Source: Telmatactis stephensoni (taxonomy: Eukaryota; Cnidaria; Anthozoa; Actiniaria; Isophelliidae). Taken from it: 64,000 bases of DNA. A program made the position numbers and the translations under genes. Every line of letters begins with the position of its first letter. Within the stretch, counting starts at the first letter, position 1. Below the pieces are notes generated by a model. It ran no database searches and was not told the DNA's origin. It worked only from the letters and a program-made list of their open reading frames with translations. The stretch is taken from assembly GCA_029948255.1 (NCBI GenBank), contig JALIZF010001005.1, positions 1-64,000 of the forward strand. The letters are read 5' to 3'. This document shows positions 36,701 to 46,935 of the stretch, in pieces.

Positions 36701-38527
36701 CGGCATGGACGCTAGTTCAACGCAAGGACCTCTGATTAACTACAAAGCTGTTGAAAAGGTATCATGTGCAATTTGTTAACTACTATGAAGTCCTTTTTTG
36801 ACTTGTGAGGGAATGAGGTGGGTTACAATGAACTTTATTGACTGTTAGGTTGAGAGACACATTGCTGATGCTTTGTCAAAAGGTGCTAACCTGCTTCGTG
36901 GGGGACAACGACATCAACTCGGGTTAACGTTCTTCGAACCAACTCTGCTTGGTGAAGTAAACGATGATATGCTGGTTTGTAAAGAAGAAACCTTTGGTCC
37001 GCTGACACCACTTATCAGGTAAATAAGATTATAGTACATAATCATAAAAGTGATTGATTAGTACGCGCGCTTTGATTGGTCAAAAACCTGTGCGATTACA
37101 CAGATGACGTCATTGCGCGCTCTGATTGGTGGAAATGTTTCGATAAATATGTAGAACAAATAGATTCCATTTTTCTGTAGTTTTATATTCAATAATAATA
37201 TGAGGGCCACAAGTTTATAAGTGTGTATTTACTTCTCTAAATAAAGTCTTCACTAGACTTCTCTTCACAATTATAATACTTCATTACCCTCTTAAAATAT
37301 AGTCACTATCTATCTATATTACTTGAAAACGCATTTCAAAAACTCAAATTCAATTCATTCCGAACGTCTGTACCCTAATAGATGCACAGTTGACGTCAAA
37401 ATGTGATAAGAACGAAAATGTACGCCACGTACGAGACAAATTCGAGTGGCTTGTCTGTAGTTCTCGCGCCACATTTTGACGCCTTCTGTGCATCTATTAG
37501 AGTACAGACTCAGAAAAACCTATTTGTTTTATATAATATTCATCAAAACATTTCAACCAATCAGAGTGCGTGTTAGTTTCTGTGACGTCATCTATGCATG
37601 TCTTTAAATCACACACGATTCTTGACCAATCAGAGTGCGCGTGACGTGAACCTATTTGTTTTAACAAAGTCTTGAACTTCCGTTATAAGTTGCTACTTGT
37701 TGAAGTAGAAATAGATTGCCTAGAACAGTTGTAGGGAGGACCACACAGTGAAATGCTCACATTATTGTAAGAAAAGTTCGTTTGCTCGCGTCTTAAAGTA
37801 GTCTTCTGCTAGAAAGTGCCGCTGACGTTTTGTCCATTTGATATCTTAGATTTAAAACTGAGGAAGAAGCCATTGCTCTAGCAAATGCAACAAGTACGGG
37901 ACTTGCTGGTAAATTACCGTTTATTCTGATGTACATTAACTATAGCAACAGCTTGTTACTTGCTGGTAAATTACCGTTTATTCTGATGTACAGTAACTAG
38001 TAACAGCTTTTTACTCAGGGTCCCCTATACCCCTTTGCAAAATGAAATCAAAAATATTTGATCTTTTCACGCGTCACAGATAATTAAGAAATCTCTTTCA
38101 CGTTCACACACACACACAAAAAAAAATCAAAAATTGCTTTCACGTGGACGCAAATCACGTTTGACGTCAAAATATATCAGCCATTCATGTTTCACACAAA
38201 ACGTATATAGGGGACCCTGTTTACTTGCTGGTACCGCTTACCGCTTATCCTGATGTACAGTAACTAGTAACTCAGCTTTTCCGTGTTTGTTAAAGAGGCT
38301 TTTTATTTTTAACAGGTTATTTCTTCTCACGTGACCATAGCCAAATATGGCGAGTAGCTGAATCTCTTGAGGCGGGAATAGTTGGTGTAAATGAAGGAAG
38401 TATTGTATCTGAAATTCACCCACATGGTGGCTTTAAACAATCAGGGATTGGACGAGAAGGATCGAAATACGGCTTACATGAATACCTTGAACTTAAATAT
38501 ATATGCATGGGTGGTATCGCTGAGTAA
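24725..38527 (+). CDS. ALDH5A1: Succinate-semialdehyde dehydrogenase
   Basis: NAD-dependent oxidation of succinate semialdehyde to succinate, the last step of GABA breakdown, in mitochondria in other animals. Ten exons, phases consistent, 489 residues: 24725-24934, 33006-33089, 34255-34425, 35132-35248, 35525-35668, 36113-36256, 36600-36758, 36849-37018, 37850-37908 and 38316-38527. Active-site landmarks: WN at 156-157, FTGS at 234-237, Glu258 in LELGG, catalytic Cys292 in GQACVAPN. Human SSADH has a second Cys two residues after the catalytic one (QTCVC) that forms a regulatory disulphide; here it is Ala. About 14 residues precede the conserved GFIGGKW start, so the targeting peptide is short or the real start is in an unseen 5' exon. 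The 8-kb intron 1 holds a nested transposon cluster including an antisense gene. Further MITEs and duplications lie in introns 2, 4, 6, 8 and 9. Confidence 0.95.
25024..25218. mobile_element. Left half of MITE copy split by the large transposon
   Basis: Begins TTAGGCATTTTATATCCGCA and runs to GGATTTTCA at 25210-25218. It is the left half of the family whose intact member is 32393-32640. Its right half resumes at 32170. Confidence 0.85.
25254..25902. mobile_element. Foldback element nested in the transposon's left end
   Basis: Termini CACAGGCGGACCATCC and its inverse, arms about 215 bp (25449-25664 and 25685-25902) around a 20-bp loop near 25666-25684. A 7-bp duplication ATTTAAC flanks it at 25247-25253 and 25903-25909. 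Removing it joins the host transposon's end array. It is itself interrupted by the MITE at 25260-25445. Confidence 0.9.
25260..25445. mobile_element. 186-bp MITE, innermost insertion
   Basis: Termini TAGTCCAGAACTGGACCCAC and its inverse GTGGGTCCAGTTCTGGACTA. Perfect 9-bp duplication AACCACAGG at 25251-25259 and 25446-25454. GC-rich CGCGCG interior. The 9-bp duplication suggests a Mutator-like mobiliser. Confidence 0.92.
25903..26010. repeat. Left subterminal GTTCGATT array
   Basis: At least seven GTTCGATT or AATCGAAC words in both orientations, ending at GGTTCGACTGAATTTAAGG. Pairs with arrays at the other end. Likely transposase binding sites (inference). Confidence 0.75.
26011..27414. other. 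Non-coding left interior of the transposon
   Basis: AT-rich, short frames only. An ATGGCGACCGTTG start near 26344 leads to a frame of under 20 codons before a stop; no gene is supported. Confidence 0.5.
27415..30648 (-). CDS. Transposon-encoded protein with RING-like and Cys-rich modules
   Basis: Likely the element's own protein. Exon C 29921-27415 (835 codons with stop) and exon B 30291-30038 join in phase (HLSKR then CDLPFELKR). Exon A, ending at 30349, encodes a Cys-rich N-terminus with CAVCNK and ICGACRYS; its phase does not match exon B, and its 5' end is unclear because the only upstream ATG gives an improbable signal-like stretch. In exon C: GPLHISLN and [13 protein letters not shown] blocks (about 29460-29280), a conserved-looking [14 protein letters not shown] segment, a RING-like Cys/His cluster (28600-28490), a second CxxC set (CKNCGHP to CPACPEGVC, 28180-28100), and a C-terminal part with GSNACC and SHPHGHN that could be the Cys and His of a papain-type fold. 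From memory, similar proteins are common in sponges, cnidarians and some fungi. I cannot name catalytic acids or a superfamily. Confidence 0.75.
30649..31989. other. Non-coding right interior of the transposon
   Basis: Includes a GTTCGATT cluster at 31318-31370, an AAAATA simple repeat at 31560-31612, and unrelated sequence at 31380-31980 that may be a further insertion between the two right-end arrays. No gene seen. Confidence 0.5.
31990..32165. repeat. Right subterminal GTTCGATT array
   Basis: About fifteen GTTCGAT/ATCGAAC words in both orientations with spacers such as GAGTTCGATTGGGTTCGATA. Mirrors the left array at 25903-26010 and reaches to the right terminus. Confidence 0.8.
32170..32300. 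mobile_element. Right half of the split MITE copy
   Basis: Starts with GGATTTTCAATGGAAGTTGA and ends near GGATAAAAAATCCGATAG. Completes the element begun at 25024. Confidence 0.8.
32393..32640. mobile_element. Intact MITE of the same family (empty-site reference)
   Basis: About 45-bp inverted ends: GGGCTATTGCATTTTATATC and its inverse GATAAAAAATGCAATAGCCC. Contains CCAGTGGATTTTCAATGGAA uninterrupted, showing the site into which the 6951-bp transposon inserted in the sister copy. Confidence 0.9.
33237..33703. mobile_element. Foldback element in ALDH5A1 intron 2
   Basis: Termini TTAAAGTGCCTATAACGCC and GGCTTTATAGGCACTTTAA. Arms of about 155 bp (to 33393, from 33539) are near-perfect inverses. 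Spacer non-coding. Confidence 0.88.
34103..34227. repeat. Small hairpin at ALDH5A1 exon 3 border
   Basis: GGATTTCACAGCAGCCATGTTTG at the left (first 20 bases GGATTTCACAGCAGCCATGT) is mirrored by CATGGCTGCCATGAAATCC at the right, just upstream of the exon 3 acceptor. Confidence 0.55.
35230..35420. repeat. Tandem copies of ALDH5A1 exon 4 end plus donor
   Basis: GTGCTTTAGCTTTACAACAG followed by GTTAAC occurs at 35229-35254 and again at about 35289-35314; a third diverged copy is near 35363. Only the first copy continues the reading frame from the exon. Intronic copies retain a donor-like site. Confidence 0.85.
36284..36447. repeat. 29-bp minisatellite in ALDH5A1 intron 6
   Basis: About five units of ATAGCGTACTTCCTTTACTA plus gactctagc with small variants. 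Confidence 0.85.
37062..37645. mobile_element. Nested foldback elements in ALDH5A1 intron 8
   Basis: The outer element has two CTCTGATTGGT-type motifs at the left (37064-37130) and two inverted CCAATCAGAGTGCG motifs at the right (37555-37640). The inner foldback, about 37367-37510, has TGTACCCTAATAGATGCACA and its inverse around a 60-bp loop. Confidence 0.75.
37898..38280. repeat. Tandem copies of ALDH5A1 exon 9 end plus donor
   Basis: ACTTGCTGGTAAATTACCGT followed by TTATTCTGATGTAC occurs at 37901 and 37961; a third diverged copy at about 38223 is separated by an inserted MITE. The real exon ends at 37908. Confidence 0.82.
38016..38219. mobile_element. 204-bp MITE CAGGGTCCCCTATA
   Basis: Termini CAGGGTCCCCTATA and TATAGGGGACCCTG. 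A 6-bp duplication TTTACT lies at 38010-38015 and 38220-38225. It split the third exon-9 repeat copy, so it came after the duplication. Confidence 0.85.
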
Positions 38528-38740
38528 GGAATTATAGTTATCAGTCAGTTTCAGTCAAGTTTCATGGAGATAATGTAACTTATTAACAAACGATTATTGT
38601 CTTATTATTCAGTTGGGTGTACGATACACATGCTCTGTCTGATTGAAACAAAACCATCATTTATTGATTAATGCGCATTGAAAAACATATCACACCACCT
38701 GCAAAAATACAAGATATCTTATATAATAATTGGTATACAC

Positions 38741-38892
38741 CGATTCGAAATATGGCGGCAAATTTGAATAACTATTGTTTTACACTGACTAGCCTCTCAT
38801 TCATGTGAAAACGCTTTTGTGTTTCCACGTGAACACGAGGCTAGTCAGTCCAGAACAATAGTTATTCAAATTTGCCGCCATATTTCGAATCG
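38741..38892. mobile_element. Foldback MITE
   Basis: Left CGATTCGAAATATGGCGGCA mirrored by TGCCGCCATATTTCGAATCG at the right; about 65-bp arms. Confidence 0.85.
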
Positions 38893-39623
38893 GTCAACAG
38901 TACGCGCGTTCTGATTGGTTGGTTGCCTATCGCATATTCCATTCAATTTTAGTAAATGCGCGCTTTCAGTTTTCTTTTAAACAACGAGAAATGAATCGGA
39001 GATGCGTGAAAATCGACAGTGACTGATATTACCAGCGCCCTTTCTGGACCATTAATGAAATAAGCGTCCCTGCCCTACACCTCCCCCTTTGCTTTGAGGC
39101 TAATACGGGTGGATGTAGGACGAAAACAAGTAACAATGTTAACTTAGATCCATGGCATTTCTAAAAAGAACTATAGTTTTATACGTTTTACGAAATCTAA
39201 CACATTCAAAATACCAAAAATTTATAGAATCAACATATAACTATTATTGTAAAATTGAAATGTGAATAAAGAATTGTTGCGTTATAATATGGTATTGTTG
39301 TGTTGTATAATTTTATTGCTTTGAAGCACGTGAAAACATAATATGTAGTTGCATCAGCACATAAACCTACCTCTTGCTTCTGTGAACGATACTACAAGAA
39401 TCTTGTTTTGTTCGTCAAATCCGTAACAACAATATGCTTTATTATCAAACTCATTAATAATTCATTAGAAAACACAATGGAAATCACTACCGGAACGTAG
39501 ATCTTTATATCGGATAAAGATTTTTGTTCATTTGCATAAACTTGAAGTTGGATTTTCTAAGCCAAAAGTAGTCAAACTTGGAAAATTCTGGTCCAATATG
39601 ATAATTGACAACTAGACGTTTGA

Positions 39624-39738
39624 TAAGTAATATAAAGAACTCGAGAGCGTGTTATATCGGGTCTAAAGATCCTCGCCTTCGGCTCGGATCTTTATCCACC
39701 GATATAACACGCTCTCTCGTTCTTTATACATTACTTAA
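39624..39738. mobile_element. Foldback MITE
   Basis: AAGTAATATAAAGAACTCGA and its inverse at 39715-39738, with a CTTCGGCTCGGATC-type centre. Confidence 0.8.
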
Positions 39739-40923
39739 CATGACCTATGATTTTACAGGTATTGTCAAAGCTAATTAAAGTAATGCAGGATTTACCACCG
39801 TGAAAGCAAAAATGAAAAAAATTACGACAAATTAATGACGATGATTGAATTCGTTCTGCTAAAGCTTTCACGGAAACAAGACTCGGCCACTTAAGGCTAG
39901 CTAGGACTGAAGGTAATCCTTGATTTTCTTTAATGTGTGCCTATTGAACACTTGTACACAAACGATTAAAGAGTCAGGCCCTTCGCCGTCATTTGATCGA
40001 TAGGAGAGGTTCGACTTTCCACCATAATCGGTTGCATGGATTAGGGAGTACTTAAATGACCTGCATAAGCATCAGAGGTCCAGCTGGCCTTTGGAAAGTT
40101 GAATGAGAATTTTATTTCAGTGTCGGTATAGATACGTGTCATATAGATACGTTCCATTGTTTTTCTAAATTACGCAAAATTTGAAAGCAGAAAGCTAACG
40201 TAAAGTGTTTTTAATTTTCTTCGTTGAAGACCAGAATTTTTAGCCAAGAAAAATTATAGAGAAGGGAAATAGAATCCATTCAAAACAGAATTAAAATAAA
40301 AGGAAAAAAAGAAAATTTGTTGACGCAGGGAGGACTCGTACATGCACATTACCCGGAAGCAAAATAGTATGCTATTTTTATGTAAAAGCCAAAAAATCGG
40401 ACCATGCATCCAGACAAATTTCGGCCCCTTCCGCGCAGTCAGAGGGAGGAAGGAGTCGGATCCTAGTCCATTTTCTGTGAGAAGGGAAAGGGTTCAATTC
40501 GTTTGAACCTTCGAACCACCCCAAGCAACGGCCCTGAAGAGGCTAGGTGGAGTTTACTGATACTGGAAGACTTTAGTACGTAATCTTGCTCAGCTAATTC
40601 ATAGATCGATAATTTTACTCCTAAAAATAGTTTAATACTAAAATAAAGGAAAAGTTACGTTACATGTGTTATCAATTAATAATGACTACATAAGTAATGA
40701 TGAATAAACATATAACATTTGACACAGCATACAGCAAGTTAATTAGCTATTTTGCCAATTTTTTTTGTGTACACTGTGCAAAGGATATCATGTCGTCTCA
40801 GTTTAGTCACGCCAAAGATGCGTTACTTGCGCAATATATCAGCTGCGTGACCAGACTTGCTGTAGTTCCTCTAAAAGACATAACGGCGCCATAAAACCAG
40901 TTTTCTCTTAACAATTTAATTGA

Positions 40924-41889
40924 TCAGAAACGTTTGTAGACTAATACATAACATGTTTGATATGGTGTTATAGGACTTATACCAAAGTATGGAGTTTCTG
41001 CTTTTTCTACGATTTTCCAAACTCCAGCTTCAGTAAGTTCATCCATTTTTTCCTTGTAACCATAACCCTTGCCATCGTGGACGTCGATTCTCATCGTAAA
41101 ACACACCAGTCCACCTGAATTCATGAAATAACCAAAGTTAATAACAATGGAAACTTTATTTCATGTTTTTTTACAGCATTTACAAATCTCTCTACTTGAA
41201 GACAATTTGCAATTGGCTACTCGAGTGTTACATACATTTTTGTAGAAATAGAAAACGAGGAAGCGTGCTATGTTGAGTTATAGAAGCACGCGGGAATTGT
41301 AAGAAGACGAGAGAAGTGTTAGGAGAAGCATGAGGGCTACGCCTCATGCTTCTCAACACTTCTCGAGTCTTCTTACAATTCCCAAGTGCTTCTATAACTC
41401 AACATAGCACTGCTGCCGAGTTTTCTATTTCTTTTATAAAATCAAGAGACCATAATACTAAGAGAGCGAAACTCAGTATTGATGTCTGTGCGATGTTCCT
41501 GGCGGCTAAGGCTATTTTTAGTAACTTTGCCATCGCGCGCGCAAGGCTCTCAAACAATAGAATTTGATTTTTGACGTGCGCGCGGACGGGACCGTTTGCT
41601 TTCGGCTTTAGAATCCATTCTATTGTTTGAGAGCCTTGCGCGCGCGATGGCGAAGTTACTAAAAATAGCCTTAGTCGCCGCGAACATCGCACAAACATCA
41701 ATACTGAGTTTCGTTCTCTTAGTATTATGGTCTCTTGATAAAATACAATTGAAGTTTTATTTTCTTTTTTCGTTGGAGAAAGTTTGAAAATGTGCGCGCG
41801 CATGCTGTGTGTTCTCATAGAGAACGCACGACACGCAACCTTTGGCCAATCAGAGCGCGCGTTATATCATATTTAATTTATAAACAATA

Positions 41890-41927
<38 letters not shown>

Positions 41928-44900
41928 AAAGCAATAGGAACAACACCCAAAAAGCTAGAACAAAGATTGATGGAACTGGGCATTAAATTGACACTAGAGA
42001 ATTGCAGAAAACGGTGATCTTAAGGTGGCTCGACCCAGTTTCGCCAGTGCATGGGTATGGACCGAATTTAATAATGATACTAGTTTGGTTGAAATCGGAG
42101 CTTTTTTAACATTGAAATTGTTATACACTAGGTTTTCAATTTTGCCAATTTTCTCAAAGTCCAGACCTCGACGAGAAAAACGATTTATGAGACTTTGTAA
42201 ATTAAATGTTTGTCTATAATGTGAAGGTGTTTAAAGAAATTCTATAAAGCCAATTTTGAGTAAAAACATACATACATACATACATATTTTATTTGGCAAG
42301 GTCAGTTAAGGCAGCTTTCGCTGATGTGGACCTCCTATCTACATTATAAATATAAAACCTAATAACTGACCCTAAAATATAATAAAATATAATAACAATT
42401 TAATAAATATATAAATATGAATCTAGAAATAATTGGATATCAGAAACAATTAATTAAATTAAATAATTCAAATTAATGGATAAAATGATCCCAAATACAG
42501 TATGAATTCCATGTGGATCAACGGAGCAATTATTCAATTTTGGAGAAATTTAAAACCGTGGGTGCTTTACTAAATTAATTTTATAACATTGTTTTTCCAA
42601 AGAAAAGTTGCAATATTTTTGGTTCCAAATAATACCAAGGCATGGTTCTTTATATTTGCTACTTTTGATCGCCGTTGAGACGACTGTACATAAAGCACTA
42701 AATTGCCGCGTTTAACTCAGAATTGAATTTTCAATCCTTTACCAGTAAGGTGTTTTAATTACATATTAAGGCATTGAAGTTTTTTAAGACCATTAAATAA
42801 TTTTTATAAACATTGCCATATGTGCATCTCTATTCTCCGAGTTGTTGCCAGTGTTTGATTCATAAAGATCATGCCTGCATACGTGTCGCTTTGGCACCTC
42901 GTGCAAAAAATGCAAATACATGGAACTATAGTCACGCCAGTGATATCCAGAGTAACGCTGTACGTAGCAGTTCCTTACTAAAGTTTCTAGAACTATGGTA
43001 TTTCCTTGTGCAAAAAGAAAATGGAGAAGTGAAATATTCCTGGAAAACACATTAAAGGGTAAAAAGGTGAAGGAAAGTAGTTCACCAGCCCAGGTAACTT
43101 GGAAGACTAAGTTCTTGAAGGCAAAACACTTATTGTTAGGGCAGTAGCTTCCCTTTGGTTTAATTTTCTTACAACTGACTTCCAAATCCACCAGCACTAT
43201 CAATAGAAGAGAGAGTACTTATAATGTCAGTATAAATATTACAGCATTACTCTGGATATCACTGAGGTGACTATTAAGTTCCATGTATTTGCATTTTTTG
43301 CACACGGTGCCAAAGTGACATACATGCAGGCATGCATATCATAAAGCCTGAATCAATTAAACACCGGCAATAACTTGGAAAATAGAGATGCACATATGGC
43401 AATGTTTAAAAAATTATTTAATGGTCTTAAAAAACTTCAATGCCTTTGTAATTTAAACACCCCTTACTGGTAAAGGATTGAATATTCACTATCGAGAAAA
43501 TATTTAAAAAAATTGGTCAACTAGTTTTCAAGAAACAAAATCTCCTCTCAACTTACACTAAAAATATCGAAATTACCTCTTCAAATATGAAAGTTATGTT
43601 TTGTGAATAAAATGGAAACATTGATTTGGAATTGAAATTACTTTGCATGATTTAATGTTCCTGTACCATCTAAATGTCATGTGATCAAAGCTTAATCTAT
43701 TCAGGGATTCATACCTGGTTTGACAAGTCTCACAATCTCACTAAAGCCACTGGGTTTGATATGCCCAACAGTCAGTGCAGCTCCACATGTTATGCCATCA
43801 TAGCAACCATCCTCAATCTCATCAATTTTCTCATCGGTAATTGATGCACAGATAAGGTTTTTGTACAAGTTCTTGTCACGTGCAATGTCCAACATTTCAG
43901 GAGAAATGTCCAGTGCATCAACATTCTGGTAACCATAATCTTTCAATGTTTCTCCCAGTTTTCCAGTCCCTGAAGCTGCATCAAGAACTTTCCTATCAAG
44001 ATGACCCTCTCCAAATACCTTTTTCATTTGAGCATCAAATATTTCTACCAACTTTAGGGAAGCTACATAGCCATACTTCTCAGCGTCCTGGAATGAGATA
44101 AAGGTGTTTTAGGAGGCAAACTTCCCCTCCCCCCATCCCCCAACATATATATATATATATATAAATCCCGGGGGGGGGGGGGGTACTTGACCAGGATTTG
44201 GGTGGGGATGTTCCGCTGGGATCCTAAAACGGTTACCCTGTTTATGACAGAAAAACTCAAAATACCATACCCTGTTTATGACAAAGTATAATAATTACAG
44301 AGTGTAATGTACTTATTTGTTTGTAATGTAAATGAGTTTCATAACGAGTTTGTTGCGATCGTGATCGAACAACGATAAACTAGACGCACACGTGCGTTCA
44401 CTCGTGCCCTGGGAGGAGAGGCTTCAAGGACCGGCCCCGTTCGTACTCTTCCCCGAGCCGTTTCACGCATTCTTCACTTAACCGTAACATAATATAGACC
44501 ATTTTTGACCTCTTTAAAGCATATCTGATTAGTCAATTTGTCTGTCAGCAGCTTAGTGTTTGCCTCTGTCCCTCTATTATCATGCATGGTATTAGATATC
44601 TCCAACATGCAAAAATATACCAGTTTATTCAACTTTTTATTTCACTGTATATCTCAAGTGTTTGCTGTAAAGACTTCTACAACGACGTTTTTGACACAAT
44701 AACAAATCGTGTATTTTTTCGGCGTTCATGTTTCAGATGTTTTATCTATTACGTGACCAAACGCATCAGGTCAAATAGAGCCTTGGTTCCATGAAAATAT
44801 ATAAATAAATTGTCTGGCCAGAATTGTGTTAAAATTCATTACAAAAGCGTCTCAAGATCTCTTGAATTCTTGAATGAAAAATATAATTGACTTGCCTCTA

Positions 44901-45792
44901 TATGCGTTCGTTTAGCAACATGTAGGGTGAGAAATTCGTAGATTTCCAGCTCAAAGGAATTGCTACGAGTCGCGAGAGCTTCAGTTTTCAAGTACTCCAT
45001 CGGAGTTCGATATTTGGTCAAAGTATTGGAGATCAAGCTCAAAATAACAGCCCATTCTGAAGCTCTTATAAGTGTCTAGGTATATCTCGAGTTAAAAGCT
45101 CCATTTTCTATTGTCTTACTGCTGGAAAAGCCTGTCTTTGAAAGCTATTTTTTGGGCTGTCCGCCATCTTGCATTCCTAAAGTTCCTGACTGGCGTTCAC
45201 TTCGAAGACCTTCGAAGAGTTCGCACTCGCTCAAAGGTGATGAATGAAGGGCATTGTTTCTTACGCTCTTAACCAATCAGGAGTTGTAACACGTGACCGA
45301 TTGCGCAAGAATGCCGCATTCTCGTGGACGACGAGAGGAAAAAAAGAAGAAAAAAAAGAAACATTTGCAGTTTATAACTCGTTCCCGGCCTAAAGGCCTG
45401 GGCACGAGTAATAATATAGCTTCTAGACAGATCGTTGCCATTGTGGCTAGCTAACGACTAAGGTTGATGAGAAAGCTGCTCTGAAAATGACAAGAAGCTC
45501 AAAAAATTGCAAAAAGGATACCCTGTTTATGACAGGGAACTCGAAAAACCATACCCTGTTCAGCGGATCATCCCCGTATAGTAAATATATGGGAGTACCC
45601 CCCCGGGATATAAATATAAAAAATTCCTTTAGTCGGGCGTGACAAGAAAGTGTGACAGCTGCTAATACCACGTACCTTGTCATAATCGGGTGCCCACTTC
45701 ACGTACAGGTCTTTGATCTCTGCTTCAGTCGTGTTTGTTGACATTTCGCTAAACAGATCCTTATGAGGATTGAATTGTTCGTCAGAAGACAT
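40924..45792 (-). CDS. METTL27: METTL27-like class I methyltransferase
   Basis: S-adenosylmethionine-dependent methyltransferase. Exons 45792-45676, 44087-43715 and 41114-40924 join in phase to 226 residues. The N-terminus has LYVKWAPDYDK, typical of the family (YDRWAPDYDQ in human METTL27). SAM-binding motif I VLDAASGTGKLGE is at about 73-85, an acidic post-I residue in VDALDISPEML near 97, and the post-motif strand SGGLVCFTMR near 164. Substrate is unknown for the family. METTL27 (WBSCR27) is the best match by eye; another small class I enzyme is possible. Intron 1 holds a 1.45-kb inverted-repeat element and intron 2 several foldbacks. Confidence 0.85.
41264..41410. mobile_element. Foldback MITE in METTL27 intron 2
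   Basis: GTGCTATGTTGAGTTATAGA and its inverse at 41391-41410, with a short GGCTACGCC loop. Confidence 0.85.
41430..41745. mobile_element. Foldback element in METTL27 intron 2
   Basis: Arms of about 135 bp: TATAAAATCAAGAGACCATA at the left, mirrored at the right end. Open frames here (both strands) arise from the palindrome. Confidence 0.8.
41888..41927. repeat. (ATG)n microsatellite
   Basis: About 13 ATG/TGA triplets in intron 2 of METTL27, beside a CCAATCAGAGCGCGCG terminus at 41846-41861. A similar run lies at 47034-47060. Confidence 0.9.
42718..43495. mobile_element. 778-bp foldback element in METTL27 intron 2
   Basis: Left arm from about 42718 (GAATTGAATTTTCAATCCTT) to 42965; right arm from about 43230 to 43495 is its diverged inverse (tccagagtaacgctgta versus tacagcattactctgga). 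The loop at 42970-43230 has no convincing gene. Confidence 0.82.
44164..45610. mobile_element. 1.45-kb element with CCCGGGGGG-GTACT termini
   Basis: METTL27 intron 1. Left AATCCCGGGGGG then GGGTACTTGACC; right GGGAGTACCCCCCCGGGATA. Subterminal TACCCTGTTTATGACAG repeats occur at both ends. The interior is non-coding. Same terminus type as 2605-2940. Confidence 0.75.
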
Positions 45793-46215
45793 GACTTCTA
45801 GAAGAGAGGAGAATTAGAATGGCAGCTTGATTTCCAGGCAGCCCGTGACAACACAGGACATGGCTGGAAATCGAGCCTACTACCAAAAGGTTCATTTAGA
45901 AAACCTGTATTCATTATTTGTGTTTAATAATCTAGAATTTGTAGCAGACTAGTAAATACCTTGCTTCCAGTGGTGCGAGTCTGCAATGCCAAATAAACTT
46001 AGCCACAAATCGTCGACCGACTGTTACACAGCGATAATGGTACCACCTAAATAAAGGCTGTCTTGTCTCGACGTCTGCCGAGAGGCTTGGTTGGTCTCGC
46101 GTCACGTAACGCTTCGTCGTTGGAGTGTTATGTGACGCACACACACATCTACATCAACCACAGGCAGCCCAGCCACTTCTCCTGACGACGTTTATTTTAA
46201 TAATTTATTTACTTA

Positions 46216-46406
46216 ACAAATTGAAGATAGTTTTCCATTCAGGTTGTCAGTACTCTTATTAATCATGGATGACGTCAAAAAATGTTCAAAACTAAAGTGG
46301 AACCACGAGCGCAGCGAGTGGTTTCACTGCTAAGTTTTGGACATTTTTTGACGTCATCCATGATTAATAAGAGTACTGACAATGGAAAACTATCTTCAAT
46401 TTGTTT
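46216..46406. mobile_element. Foldback MITE
   Basis: ACAAATTGAAGATAGTTTTC mirrored at 46387-46406, with inner TGGATGACGTCAAAAAATGT arms. Confidence 0.85.
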
Positions 46407-46709
46407 TTTACAACATTATCTTAGATCTTTTCCGTCCAAATCTGTTTGAAAAACTGTCCCAAACTTCTTTCTGTAAGGACGAGCGTGACATGTTGGCGTC
46501 AGCTATTGTCAGTACTCTTATTAACAATGGCTCTCGGCCAATCAGATTGCAAGATTTTAGTCAAATGTTGTAAAATATTTTATTGATACGCTAAAAAGAC
46601 AAAAAAATGCGCGCGCTTGTTTTAATTTGCTTGGCGCGCGCGCTCTTGTTATGCATGGGTTTCTGTGGTAATATCGCGCGCTTGCGCGCTCGTCCCGTGG
46701 GATATCCCG

Positions 46710-46935
46710 CCAGACTAAAGTCTCGATTGGGAATTTGGTCAATATGTAGGCTACCAAAAATCCACAGAGGCGGAGTTTTCTATACAATGTCTGTACACTT
46801 TGCTGGCTTCCCGGTAGCCTACAGTATTTACTAATTAAATCCCAATCGAGACTTCAGTTACCCTGGTTCCAGAGGGTCTTTTTTAAAGAAAAAAATTATA
46901 AAATACAAAAGAAAGCCTCTGGAACCAGGGTACCA
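46710..46935. mobile_element. Two adjoining foldback MITEs
   Basis: First: AAAGTCTCGATTGGG and ATGTAGGCTACC mirrored at 46812-46852. Second: TACCCTGGTTCCAGAGG mirrored by CCTCTGGAACCAGGGTA, 46858-46933. Confidence 0.75.

Larger units (their letters stand above)
38528..40923. other. Convergent intergenic region, MITEs only
   Basis: Between the 3' ends of ALDH5A1 and METTL27. Holds foldbacks at 38741-38892 and 39624-39738; the rest shows no gene or RNA signature. Confidence 0.6.

Noticed and set aside
41399..41818. Mirror ORFs on both strands with the same SLARAMAKLLKIAL peptide
   Set aside because: The same sequence read from the two arms of a foldback element.
42793..43203. 136-codon minus-strand ORF
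   Set aside because: Covers the loop and one arm of the foldback at 42718-43495; no recognisable domain.
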